A stretch of 64,000 bases of DNA from Syngnathus acus. Its lineage: Eukaryota; Chordata; Actinopteri; Syngnathiformes; Syngnathidae. The notes beneath the pieces were generated by a model that was not told the DNA's origin, searched no databases, and was given only the letters and a program-made list of their open reading frames with translations. The translations under genes were made by a program, and so were the position numbers. Positions 44,824 to 64,000 of the stretch are shown here, piece after piece. The stretch is from contig NC_051103.1 in the NCBI RefSeq assembly GCF_901709675.1, positions 7,115,501 through 7,179,500 of the forward strand, in the 5' to 3' direction. The first letter of the stretch is position 1; every line of letters begins with the position of its first letter.

Positions 44824-45392
44824 GCCATGCTGCGGGGCAAAAATACACATCAATGTAAAGCACTGCACTGAACTGAACCATGTGAATTAACGGTAAATTG
44901 ACGTTTGCAATTGTACTGTCGCCCTCTCGTGGTTACAGTCTGAAGTACATGCTTAATCCATTATAATAAGTCAAGTCAAAGTCAAAGTCTGCTTTATAGA
45001 CACGATATTATATTATATGACATTATATTATATTATATTATATTATATTGGATAAATACATAAATATAAAATTATTTAAATATAATATATAAATATATAA
45101 TCATTCATTTTCATTATTGTTATTATATTTTATTTTGTATTTAATATGATACTTTATTACAAATATCTTCAATATATTATATGCTATATAATAATAATAA
45201 CTACAAATAATCATTTTATATAATATAATATTGCGTCTGTGTATTTATTATAATGGTTTAAGCATGTACTTCAGACCGTAACCACGAGAGGGCGACAGTA
45301 CAATTGCAAACGTCAATTTGCCGTTAATTCACATGTTCCGCGGTCCAGTGCAGTGATTTACGTGGACGTGTATTTTTGCCCCGCAGCATGGA
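44824..45392. repeat. Imperfect inverted repeat, about 147-bp arms, AT-rich spacer
   Basis: The left arm (44824-44970) begins GCCATGCTGCGGGGCAAAAA, and the right arm (45246-45392) ends with its reverse complement. The arms match along most of their length (for example ATTGACGTTTGCAATTGTAC and TGTCGCCCTCTCGTGGTTAC against their complements, with scattered substitutions). The 275-bp spacer is AT-rich and contains a (TATTA)n tract near 45006-45050. The AT repeats outside the arms are also mutually inverted. No coding capacity. It could be a foldback or MITE-like element or an inverted local duplication; no target-site duplication was identified. Confidence 0.88.
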
Positions 45393-45951
45393 CAGTATAT
45401 TATATTATGTTATGTTAATTATATTATATTGTGTTATGTTAATTATATAATATTTTATTATATTAATTATATTATATCAATTATTTTATCTCATAGTATT
45501 ATATGTATCCAAATTTCGGAAGTCTTTGAAGGCACCATTTGGAGCGAGGGGCGGTTGATTGGTCGAGAACCAGGAAGTTAGCGGCACTGGGGTGCCACGG
45601 GTAAAGTTATTATTGAAATTATTTTTTGCGTGTCGATAGCAAATCATATGAATAAAACCAATACAAATAAATAAATTAATTAAAATATTTATAACTATAA
45701 TGAAATAGAACACATATAGCAACACTGCTACGGAAGCCCCTTAGTGTCTCATCATGAAAACCCGGAAGTTACGGGTCCACAACAAGGATGTCGTCACGTT
45801 TGTAAACTTGCAAGTTATCGTACAATAGGCAATCTTATGTTGTTCATTTAGGATGCAAAATTTAGCGGAAGGTATCTGGATGACATTTTAGAGCCACTTG
45901 AATGTTCTCGCTAACAACCGTATAGGATTTGCGCGTGTGTCATTGAAGGGC

Positions 45952-47240
45952 ATGGCGGGGTGGATGGTGCACGGGGCTATCCGAACCCTGCGACCCATAG
46001 AGCGGCTATGGCGGAATCCTCCTGTCCGGGCTTTGCACCTGAGCCCAGCCTTGTGCGCGGGTCACAACAAGTGGTCCAAAGTCAAACACATTAAAGGTCC
46101 TAAAGATGAGGCAAGAGGGAAAATGATAGCCAAGTTTGTCATGATGATCAAGGTTGCAGTGAAAGGTGAACATGTTTTAAAATGCCATTTTAATTCCTGT
46201 TGGCTTATTTGAGTAATAATGTTTGTCCTTTGTAGAGGGTGGACCCAATCCAGACATGAACGTCAATTTAGCCCAACTCCTGGAGCAGTGCAGAAACAAG
46301 AACGTGCCAAAAGCATCCATCGAGACTGCAATCAAGAATGCGGTGCGTTTAAAAACATGGAGCGGAATTCAATTCCACGCATCCATTTCCTACACACTTA
46401 TCCTCATGAGGCTCGTGGCATTGACATTTATTTGTCAATTAGCCGGCGACCTATAATCAAACGACAACGTATGATCAATCATCTTTTCTCTCTGCTCTTT
46501 TCACAGGAAAAATCCAAGCCGGCATCACAGCATACGTTTGAAGCTCGTGGACCAGGTGGATGCCTTCTGCTCATTGAAGTTCTGACCGATAACAGCTCAC
46601 GCAGCCAGCAGGATGTCCGACGAGCCCTCAGTAAAAACGGGTCAGGCAAAGCTTCCATCGTGCTTTTTTTCACGATTGCATATAGACTAGCAGCAAAGCC
46701 CTACTTTTGTCTGAAATAAACAAAAATGGTATAAACTGGAATTAATACATACTCGCTTCAACCAGGTGTGATTCTGTATCCATCCACAGGGGAATGTTAT
46801 CTGAGGGTGCCCGCTATAACTTCAGCAAGAAGGGCGTGGTGGTGGTGCCCGCTCAGAATGTCACATCCGAACGAGCGCTGGAGCTGGCCATAGAAGCTGG
46901 AGCAGAGGACGTCCAAGAGACGGAGGACGAGGACGACGACGCGCCCCTCCTGCGGGTATTTTACACTTTGTTACCACATTTAGGATTTTTTTTTCATGCA
47001 TTGAACTCACCATTGTCTTTTTTTTCCCAGTATATTTGTGACAACACGGACCTGCGCAAGGTTCGAGAGTCCTTGGAGGAGCTGGGGATGAAGGTGATGT
47101 CTGCATCTCCTGAGTTTGTCCCTCGCAACCTCTTGCCTCTGGATCAGGAGCAGCTGGAGGCAGCTTCCGCTCTCATCGATGCCCTTAGCGATTGCCCGGA
47201 CGTGGTTCGCATCTGGGACAATATCCAGGCTCAGAGCTGA
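45952..47240 (+). CDS. taco1: Translational activator of cytochrome c oxidase 1 (TACO1, YebC family), 5 exons, 276 aa
   Basis: Exons 45952-46165, 46236-46342, 46507-46640, 46790-46955 and 47031-47240 join in phase. The N-terminus is basic with several arginines and no early acidic residues, as expected for a mitochondrial targeting peptide. The mature part opens with the YebC/TACO1 signature [20 protein letters not shown] and continues with [69 protein letters not shown] and the C-terminal [24 protein letters not shown]1 supports translation of mitochondrially encoded COX1. Human TACO1 is 297 aa. The ATG at 45952 is the first in frame; the frame is open further upstream without another ATG. 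Confidence 0.96.
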
Positions 47241-48202
47241 GACGCTTTCTGAAGACTCTGTGGACACTTTTGTATATTGATCATGTGTAATAATGGCACG
47301 CAGGAGATGCTTTTTAGTCAATGAAGCCTATTGGAACAGTTGACCTTAAACAACTTTCTCTCTTTGTGACTCCTTGTGAAACATTTTTGAGCCAAGAAGA
47401 TTTTGAGTGGGCCATAAACTAAAGTCTGACAACCATAATATTTGAAATCACTCTCCTGTAAAAGGACAAAAATGGAGTTAGCCTACTGTAGTCCTCAGTG
47501 ACTCATTCGATCCAGCCCAGCAAGTGACTAAAACACAAAATAAAAGAACTGCTATAAAAAGCCCCATTTAACCAGCTAATGTTTATACGACATAAACACT
47601 GGTGGACTGGCTTTTAAATAAATGATGGGCCTCTGTTTGTTGTGATGCTATTTTCTTGATCACTATTGGGACAACTTTAATAACGACGAAGGTCAAAACT
47701 GAAGGTCCAATGTCAACCCCCCCCTCCCATCATTATTATTGTGTCCACGCCGAAGTCAATAAGATAACACATTAGTGTTGAACATTTTCTCTACCGTATG
47801 GGGCAGGATACTTTCGGATTGCTCGCTGAACTTTCAACATATAGACAAAAGTCCATTTGTATGCTTTTAAGAGAAGCGGAATGATGAAACCACACCGTGT
47901 CCCATGTGGAGGATCCATACGTAACCTGCTAACAAGGGAAGTCCGTTGCAAGAGCCCTCCAGCTTTATTTCTGTGTTTACCGATGACAGCCATCGATTTT
48001 CCCGCCTGGCTTCCACAACGTGGCATCGAACGTTTTTCCAGTGTTGACAAAGACATGCGAGCTGCGGGCCAGAGAGGACGCTCCGACCCTAGCGTTTGCA
48101 TCCAGGGATGAGAAGAAGGAATATTCCATGGACCTTTGAATCCAATGTTTGATCCTCTTCCATGTAAAATTGTTGAGAGCAAGATTATTCATCTTTCTGT
48201 AG
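47241..48202. other. taco1 3' UTR and kcnh6 upstream region
   Basis: The taco1 transcript probably ends at the AATAAA at 47539-47544. The rest, up to the acceptor before 48203, was searched for ERG N-terminal (PAS-domain) exons and none was seen. A plus-strand frame at 47857-48111 is open but resembles no channel sequence. Confidence 0.5.
47539..47544 (+). terminator. Polyadenylation signal for taco1
   Basis: AATAAA about 300 nt after the taco1 stop on the plus strand. Confidence 0.5.
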
Positions 48203-51909
<3,707 letters not shown>

Positions 51910-51930
51910 AGCTGAATGGACAAAGCTAGC

Positions 51931-51936
51931 AATAAA
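51931..51936 (+). terminator. Polyadenylation signal for kcnh6
   Basis: AATAAA only about 21 nt after the kcnh6 TGA, implying a very short 3' UTR; the next gene begins about 0.5 kb on. Confidence 0.4.
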
Positions 51937-52428
51937 AAACAATCACATATTAGCCAAACAAAAGGAATGAACGCTGTTTGGATCGTCTGTCGGGTAGCTC
52001 TGACCCCGGGGGCTTTCCGGGACAATCATATTGGATAAAGATCCACTCAAGCCGGGTGGAGGTCCACGAGACTATCGATCCATGCAGTTTGTGGTTCTAT
52101 ACGACCCGAGGCGCCAGTTGCGTGACCCAGATTTTAGGAACACCCTGCAGTCCAGCAAATGTGCACTTCTGATTCTTCTGCAGATCATCTTGACCCGGCA
52201 ACATGCGGGAGTGGAAAATCTTCCAACTAAGTCATTATAAACACATTAGCTGAATTTGTTTGGTGGTCAACACACACGCCTGCTCTTTTCCATAAATACG
52301 TGCTGTGTCCGAGAAAACCAAGCAGGAATTTGCATGTTGTTGTTCCATGGGCCACACGGGGAAGGTATGAAATCCTCGTGCGGAGCGGGTTGTCGGATTT
52401 ATTCCGTTGTGATGCGGCTGCTCTGAGG
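51937..52428. other. Spacer between kcnh6 and the orphan GPCR
   Basis: No exon recognised. The GPCR frame is open from 52300, upstream of its ATG, without an earlier ATG. The promoter of the GPCR is presumably here. Confidence 0.4.
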
Positions 52429-53265
52429 ATGGCCAACAATTCGTCTCTTAACCTTTTGACGATCTGCGCGGGCATGGAGACCGGCGTGTATTTCTGGATG
52501 GCTTCGTCGTTGATTTGTAGCGTGGTGGGTCTCCCGGCAAGTTTGGTCATCCTGTGGGATATTTTCAAGGCACACAGAACCAAAAGTGCTTTCACGTCCG
52601 TCAATCTGTTTGTGTTGAACCTGTCAATCATGGACATCATTTTTTTACTATTCATACCAATCGCCGTCGTGAATGAGATCTATTATAATGACTTGTTGGT
52701 GGGTCGTATCAACAACATTGCGTACGCCTTGAACTTGTGTGGACGCCCCTTCCTGACGGCATGCATATGTGTGGATGTCTACGTGGCCGTTGTTCACCCC
52801 ATTTTCTACCACAGGATGAGGACTGTGACTCCCAGGGTGGTGGCGGTGCTCATCGTCTGGATCACGACTGTGATCACAGGCGGGCTTTATTTTTACTTCG
52901 TAACGTTGTACTTTACTTTTTTTTCCACTGTGTATTTCATCATCGCCATGGTGATCATCGGCATCTGCGACGCATTCATCATGCACACGCTGGTCGCACC
53001 GACCGGGAGCAGCAAAGGCGTCCACCCGCAGAAGAAAAGAGCCATTCAGATCATCACCAACAGCTTGGTGGTGGCGTCCATTTCCTACCTCCCTCCGGTG
53101 CTTCTCTTTCTATTTGGCCTCCACCTGATTTCGGATCAACGCGTCTTCATGTGCACCATCGCCATTCCGGTCGCTGTGACTTCCACGTTGGGTTCTGCTG
53201 TCATGCCCGTCCTCTTTTTAAATAATTTGGGCAAATTCAATTGTCTCTGGGTTAGATGTAAGTGA
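52429..53265 (+). CDS. Orphan class A (rhodopsin-like) GPCR, single exon, 278 aa
   Basis: Seven hydrophobic segments: about 20-43, 55-80, 96-120, 136-153, 157-180, 205-229 and 240-263. Two overlapping N-glycosylation sequons are at Asn3 and Asn4. TM2 has the class A NLSIMD signature with Asp69. TM3 ends CICVDVYVAVVHP: the usual DRY is DVY at 116-118, so the arginine that contacts G proteins is missing. TM7 has AVMPVLFLNN in place of NPxxY. TM3 has a cysteine (Cys104), but no partner cysteine is visible between TM4 and TM5. The start at 52429 is the first ATG in frame and gives a normal N-terminus. It resembles teleost intronless purinergic/nucleotide-like orphan receptors; I cannot name the ligand or orthologue. 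AATAAA lies at 53331-53336. Confidence 0.8.
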   Translation: MANNSSLNLLTICAGMETGVYFWMASSLICSVVGLPASLVILWDIFKAHRTKSAFTSVNLFVLNLSIMDIIFLLFIPIAVVNEIYYNDLLVGRINNIAYALNLCGRPFLTACICVDVYVAVVHPIFYHRMRTVTPRVVAVLIVWITTVITGGLYFYFVTLYFTFFSTVYFIIAMVIIGICDAFIMHTLVAPTGSSKGVHPQKKRAIQIITNSLVVASISYLPPVLLFLFGLHLISDQRVFMCTIAIPVAVTSTLGSAVMPVLFLNNLGKFNCLWVRCK

Positions 53266-53330
53266 GTCAAATGGAAAATTGGACATAGAGGCAAAGAGTG
53301 AGAGAGCAATAGATAACAACAGAGAGGATC

Positions 53331-53336
53331 AATAAA
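53331..53336 (+). terminator. Polyadenylation signal for the orphan GPCR
   Basis: AATAAA about 66 nt after the GPCR stop codon. Confidence 0.4.
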
Positions 53337-55157
53337 GGTTGTTAGATATGACGAGCTATAGATAGATACATTTGTGAGCAGGTAGATGTACAATGTGCAC
53401 AAAAATCATAGATGTTTAATTTACTCTGCATAAGTTTGCATAAGATCGCATTACAAATGTAAATGAGTCGCCGATGCAGGTGTGTATTTACATAACCTCA
53501 GCGGCCACAAACACTACACACACCTTCAAAATCTGAAAGCTGCATTATGAAAATGATGAATAAGGTTTTACAATTACGTTAGATTAAGTTGAAAAATTGC
53601 AGTTCCACATTAACCGCTAGATGTCAGCAAATGCATGTATAGACTGTATGGTCGCTTACTTCGGTACTAGAATTGAATAAAAATACTTAAGTCTGCATTT
53701 TTTTTTATTCATAAACACAACCAATATGCAAACATATCCATGGACCGTTTTCTTCATAAAATATTGTGTTTGCTTACAGATTTTACTCCGCAGTAGACTG
53801 ATCACAAAATATTCACAATATTACATACAGTATTTACATTATGGGCAAATTCTACACAAATTGAATTGTATTATTTCATTTTTCTATGTTTAGTTTGGTA
53901 GAATTCCCTTCCGGTCTAGCATATCTCCTCTTTTAATTTGGGCCATTATTTATATAGCTTTTATGTGCCATTATCACATACAAATATCAGTACAACAATA
54001 TTATATATATATATAGTATTTTAAAAAAACATTTCTATTGTATAAAAAGCTTATTTCACAGAAGTTAGCAATGGAAGACGGACAAGAAACCTTATTTGCA
54101 TCTGATTGAAGAAAATGGCTCAATTTTCAAATGCTGTACTAGAATGTATTTTATTAAGCGTTGCTTTTTGATGACATCATTGTAGAATGATGTCACGCCA
54201 ATGCTACCGTATGTTGGAAAAACCAATCTTGCCTCCTCAAGATGGACGCGGAGGGTCTGACAATGTCCCCATTGAGTAGCTTTGGCTCTCTGGCCACCGC
54301 CGGTTGACATGAGGGCAGAAAGTCGGCCGATTATTAACTGAGACGCCATTGTGTGTGTTTTGTCGCGTCGCTGGGAGGAATTTGAGCCATGCACTGACAA
54401 CGCCAAGCGAGCGGCGGGAACGCGTGCGGCTTCAGAGTCAACAGGCCCCAAAAAAACAACTTGGCCCTCCAGCTACATTTAACACATGGGGCATGTGTGT
54501 TAATTCTTCACAATTGTTGGAATACATTCACCGGCGCATGTTTATTATTTTTGATGTCCAATCTTAAGACTAATGTAAGATGATCACTGTTTACGGTACG
54601 TTTATGCTTTTAATTTTGCTGTACCTGTTAAAATGACAATGTTCGTACTCTATTTCACGTATTTAAAGACTCTGCACGCGGGTTAAAAACGAGACCCAAG
54701 CAGGAAATTGTTTACCGTGCAAACACAACGCCTCCCTCCGTCTTCACCATACAGTGTGCGTGCTGGAGAGTAGGGCAGCGCATGGACTCCTCTGACCAAG
54801 AAGAAATGTCTTCGAGCCCATGCGAGACCCCCGCCAGGTTTTTGAAGACAGTGAGCAAAAATACTAAGCCAGTAAGAACCCTGAAAAAAAATAAACATTC
54901 CATGGTCCAGTCAAAAATGATTGGATGAGAAACGGTTGTTCCTGGACTGAATTATTCACAGCTGAGTAAACTTGCGTTCCAGAAAGGTCGGATTGTCGAG
55001 AGGAACATTGACGTCACCGGATGAGTCAAAGCGTGTTTGTACCTTCTCGCTTGGTCGGACGCTCTCTTGCGCAATCCGCCCAAAACACGCCCAGCTGGAT
55101 AACTTTTATCATTCACTTCCGTCACGAGCTGCCACCTACCGAACTTCTCCTTATGGT
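53337..55157. other. Gap between the orphan GPCR and erbb2, including erbb2 3' UTR
   Basis: AT-rich with no recognised exon. On the minus strand an AATAAA (TTTATT at 54541-54546) could end the erbb2 transcript, giving a 3' UTR of about 0.6 kb. A short (AT)n tract is at about 54003-54014. Confidence 0.45.
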
Positions 55158-61251
<6,094 letters not shown>

Positions 61252-61377
61252 CTGCAACACATTAAAAACGTCATCGGTGCTTGCGTAAGTGAGCACACCT
61301 AGCAATTAGTCAACTCATCAATTGCTTAGAAATTATTTTGATTGTGATTCAGGAATCCACTCTCATTCTTTCATATC

Positions 61378-61393
61378 CCACTAGGGGGAGCAC
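61378..61393 (+). promoter_or_regulatory. CTCF-like motif
   Basis: CCACTAGGGGGAGCAC closely matches the CTCF core pattern CCANNAGGGGGCRC on the plus strand. It lies just upstream of the first readable erbb2 exon. This is motif evidence only; such motifs are often unbound. Confidence 0.4.
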
Positions 61394-61735
61394 TTTGCAA
61401 ATCAGTGTATGTATTAATTGCTAATTTTCTTGATTCTGTGATCCATCCTAGTTCATTGATTTATTTTTGCAAAAGAAAGAGAAGTTGGCGCTAAATACAA
61501 AAGGGATTCACGGTCCGCAAGATCAATTTTCCACTGAGATTCCCCACAGTGGGCCACTAAATTGGGGGTCGTGCAATGTTGCAGTCCACAGTGGGGGCTC
61601 ACACATAGCTCCCATGCTTCAGCAATCAGTCATACGGTGGATAGTCCCTCCTCCTCTTCTTCTCGAGGTTATAAATGACTTCCTCTGGTATGCTGCCAAC
61701 AGCCCGGCGATAGTCCACGCACTTTTCCTGCCTGA

Positions 61736-61758
61736 CCCCCCCCCCCCCCCCCCCCCCC
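61736..61758. repeat. Poly-C run
   Basis: Twenty-three consecutive C bases, probably length-polymorphic and a possible assembly error point. Confidence 0.95.
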
Positions 61759-62645
61759 ACTTGTACTATCGGTGTCTCTCCTTTGGTTCTGATACTGCGA
61801 CTAAGTCGCAGGTCCAAATGAAACCTGACGGTAAGCGGCAAGTCTCTTGACAGCAAATGGCGCAATGCAAGTCTGCCAAAAATACACACCCCAGCCGTCA
61901 CAGCTTGTGTCAGGTGTCAATTCCTCGCTGCTTGAGCGCTGATATCATCATGAATAGTTTGACTCGTCAAAGGGACAAATTAAGTCACAATTCGATCGAT
62001 GGATAGAAACTTTTGCAAATCTGTGGCCGCAAACAGCAGCTCAGACAAACGCCTTTTAAAACCACACACACTCAAAGTTACAGATGTGAGACCATCTTTA
62101 TACTGTCTTGCTATTGTCATAAAACACATTTTGCATTTCTACTAATTGTCTTAAGCTTTCTGAAAGTCGAGGCCGCATCTGCAGTGTGACAAACCAAGCC
62201 AGTAATGTGGTTGTATGTTTACTCGTGTGTTTAACAATGTGTTTACCAGCGTGTGCGGTGACAAACATGAGGCGTCCCAAAAATGTAACAAAGATCATCC
62301 GGACAACAGGACTTTCTCCAAAGTTTATTCACAGATACGTGAAACCTTTTGAACGTATAACATGAACACATTTTTCCCACTAAAGAAAAAAAAGAAGAGA
62401 GACGAGTGTTGCTCAACATACAAGCTGAACAGGATCCTACATAGGCGCAAGTCCTCATTCACGCCCACTGTTGTCTTGAGATTAGCATCACAAACACGGC
62501 AGGCTTTCACGTCGACTGCCGCCGCAGCGCATGAGAGCAGCTGCGTTCCGCTTCAAAATGGACGGATTGTATCGAAAGAAGGTTCGGACAAAGTACGCCT
62601 TGTTGAAGACGACATGAATATGAAAGTGGACCAACGCAGGGAGTG

Positions 62646-62676
62646 AAAATAAATAAATAAATAAATAAATAAATAA
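62646..62676. repeat. (AAAT)n microsatellite
   Basis: About seven uninterrupted AAAT units. Confidence 0.95.
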
Positions 62677-64000
62677 GACGACAATAATCGGAGACTAGTC
62701 AATCACAGCTGGCCCGGGTGATCCTGAAACTGCATTAATCACAATGTATCACTTCTGTTTCTAAAAGCTCTCTTTATTATGTCGTGCGTATCGCATGTAT
62801 TCAAATAACAGCCGATTGTCAGCACTCATGCACAACTGATGCTTCATATTGATTGACACTAAAAGTGCACCGACCTGTTCCCGCCAACAATGCGCATTTG
62901 TTTACCTGTGACAAGCGACCGTGTCACGGTACGTTACGTACCGTAATGGCATCTAAAATGATTCCCGCTCAACTGCCAAGTTACACGGTTGTTTATTACT
63001 CACAGACACAACGCTTTCAAGGCCAGATCCAAAATAAATCAGCCCTATCGATGTAAATATGAAAGTATGATATTGACTGCTCTTAAAACAGTGCTTTTAG
63101 TCATATTGATCTTTATGTGCTGACCTCAAAAGAATTTTTTATGCACCCATTGGCTTATCTGACCCTGCAACAAGACATTAGGTACACCAGCACAATCAAA
63201 TTCAAAATACTGCCGTTGCCATGACGACATTATCAATATCATGGGAACAAGGCGTGATTTCCTCATTGAGAAGTATATTACTACCAATTAATGAAACATA
63301 ATGAATAAAATAGCTTTTACTTGTATTTTACTCATAGCAATAACATGTACTCAACGTTCTTCTTTGTCTTCTAACTACTGCAGGTACCTTTTACACAGCG
63401 CCGCCTAGTGTTCGGACTGAAACACTACATGAACGCATTTTGAATCAGAATTGCAAAATGTCAACGCATTATCAAGTCTAAATTTGTAACTTTCCAGGAT
63501 TCTGCAAGCCGCTTGTGCAAACCTGAGCTTCTCACAGGAAAATACGTGGCCGCTGAGTTCAAGTGTCATGAGCAGGTTGCAACAGGTAGAGTCACCGAAA
63601 GGCATAGGTAGATCAAATCGAATTCATTTCGCAGTGAAACTTAAACAGTTGGTGGTGTGCATTCAAAAGCGTGCGCAGTTTGTCCCTCCTCACACTGGCA
63701 TGCAGTCACTCAGACAGACATGACAAGTGGCTCTCTAATCAGACAATGTCCTCCTGTTTTGGAAGCACTGGTGAATAATTGACATCGCAATGATCCTCGC
63801 TTGTACAATGCACCTCTTGTTGTTGTTATTGTTGTTTACATGCACAGCTAACTAGCCGCTTGGCAGTCTGGCTGCACACGCCATAAGTTGCAAAGCAGGT
63901 TCTCATATTGGTTACCTGAGCTTTTTTTTTTTTCTCCTTTTCTTCTTTTCTACTACTGCTCGCGCTGTTTGCGTATACGTGCAGTATGTCAACTCTAAAC

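Larger units (their letters stand above)
61252..64000 (-). other. erbb2: Probable erbb2 intron 1 or upstream sequence
   Basis: No exon with a signal peptide followed by a phase-1 donor could be found, so erbb2 exon 1 probably lies beyond 64000. The stretch holds a C-run (61736-61758), an AAAT microsatellite (62646-62676) and a CTCF-like motif at 61378-61393. No other gene was recognised. Confidence 0.5.

Noticed and set aside
47857-48111. Possible alternative 5' exon of kcnh6
   Set aside because: The open frame does not resemble any ERG N-terminus and has no donor leading in phase to 48203.
63405-63605. Candidate erbb2 signal-peptide exon (ATG followed by a GT donor near 63535, minus strand)
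   Set aside because: The encoded start (MTLELSGHVFS) is not a convincing signal peptide and the join is not supported.

Overview
The window is vertebrate nuclear DNA, almost certainly from a teleost fish with compact introns. All recognisable genes are split by GT-AG introns (one probable GC-AG) and encode vertebrate proteins. The order ngfr - spop - fam117a matches human 17q21.33, and rundc3a, taco1, kcnh6 and erbb2 are also human chromosome 17q genes. No bacterial, organellar or viral gene, CRISPR array or intact transposon was seen. Exon joins below were worked out by eye from splice-site dinucleotides, reading phase and remembered human orthologues. Almost all junctions are in phase; two doubtful ones are marked. 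Layout: 1-3329 is upstream of ngfr. 3330-12353 (+) is ngfr, the p75 neurotrophin receptor, complete in six exons (427 aa). 13980-19327 is a gene-free stretch with a decayed LINE fragment. Six minus-strand genes follow: spop (20420-22477, 374 aa, a Cullin-3 substrate adaptor), cenpt (23964-26950, about 580 aa, inner kinetochore, with an internally triplicated exon pair), an ndufa4-type gene (27563-28853, a small cytochrome c oxidase-associated subunit), fam117a (30575-33466, 388 aa), rundc3a (35487-38298, about 423 aa, RUN domain) and a PTH-family class B receptor, probably pth3r (39318-44214, 573 aa). An imperfect inverted repeat with AT-rich flanks lies between this receptor and the plus-strand gene taco1 (45952-47240, 276 aa). 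kcnh6 (48203-51909, 854 aa readable, ERG-type potassium channel) and a single-exon orphan class A GPCR (52429-53265, 278 aa) follow on the plus strand. The end of the window holds erbb2 on the minus strand (55158-61251, 26 exons; only the signal-peptide exon is missing). The genes do not form one pathway. They are a conserved chromosomal neighbourhood mixing neuronal signalling (ngfr, rundc3a, erbb2), ion conduction (kcnh6), hormone sensing (pth receptor), mitochondrial function (taco1, ndufa4), ubiquitylation (spop) and chromosome segregation (cenpt). The points most worth checking are the apparent absence of a PAS domain in kcnh6, the tandem exon-pair array in cenpt, the DRY-less GPCR, the inverted repeat carrying two oppositely oriented CTCF-like motifs, and the presence of cenpt and ndufa4 between spop and fam117a. 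I found no convincing undescribed multi-gene system.
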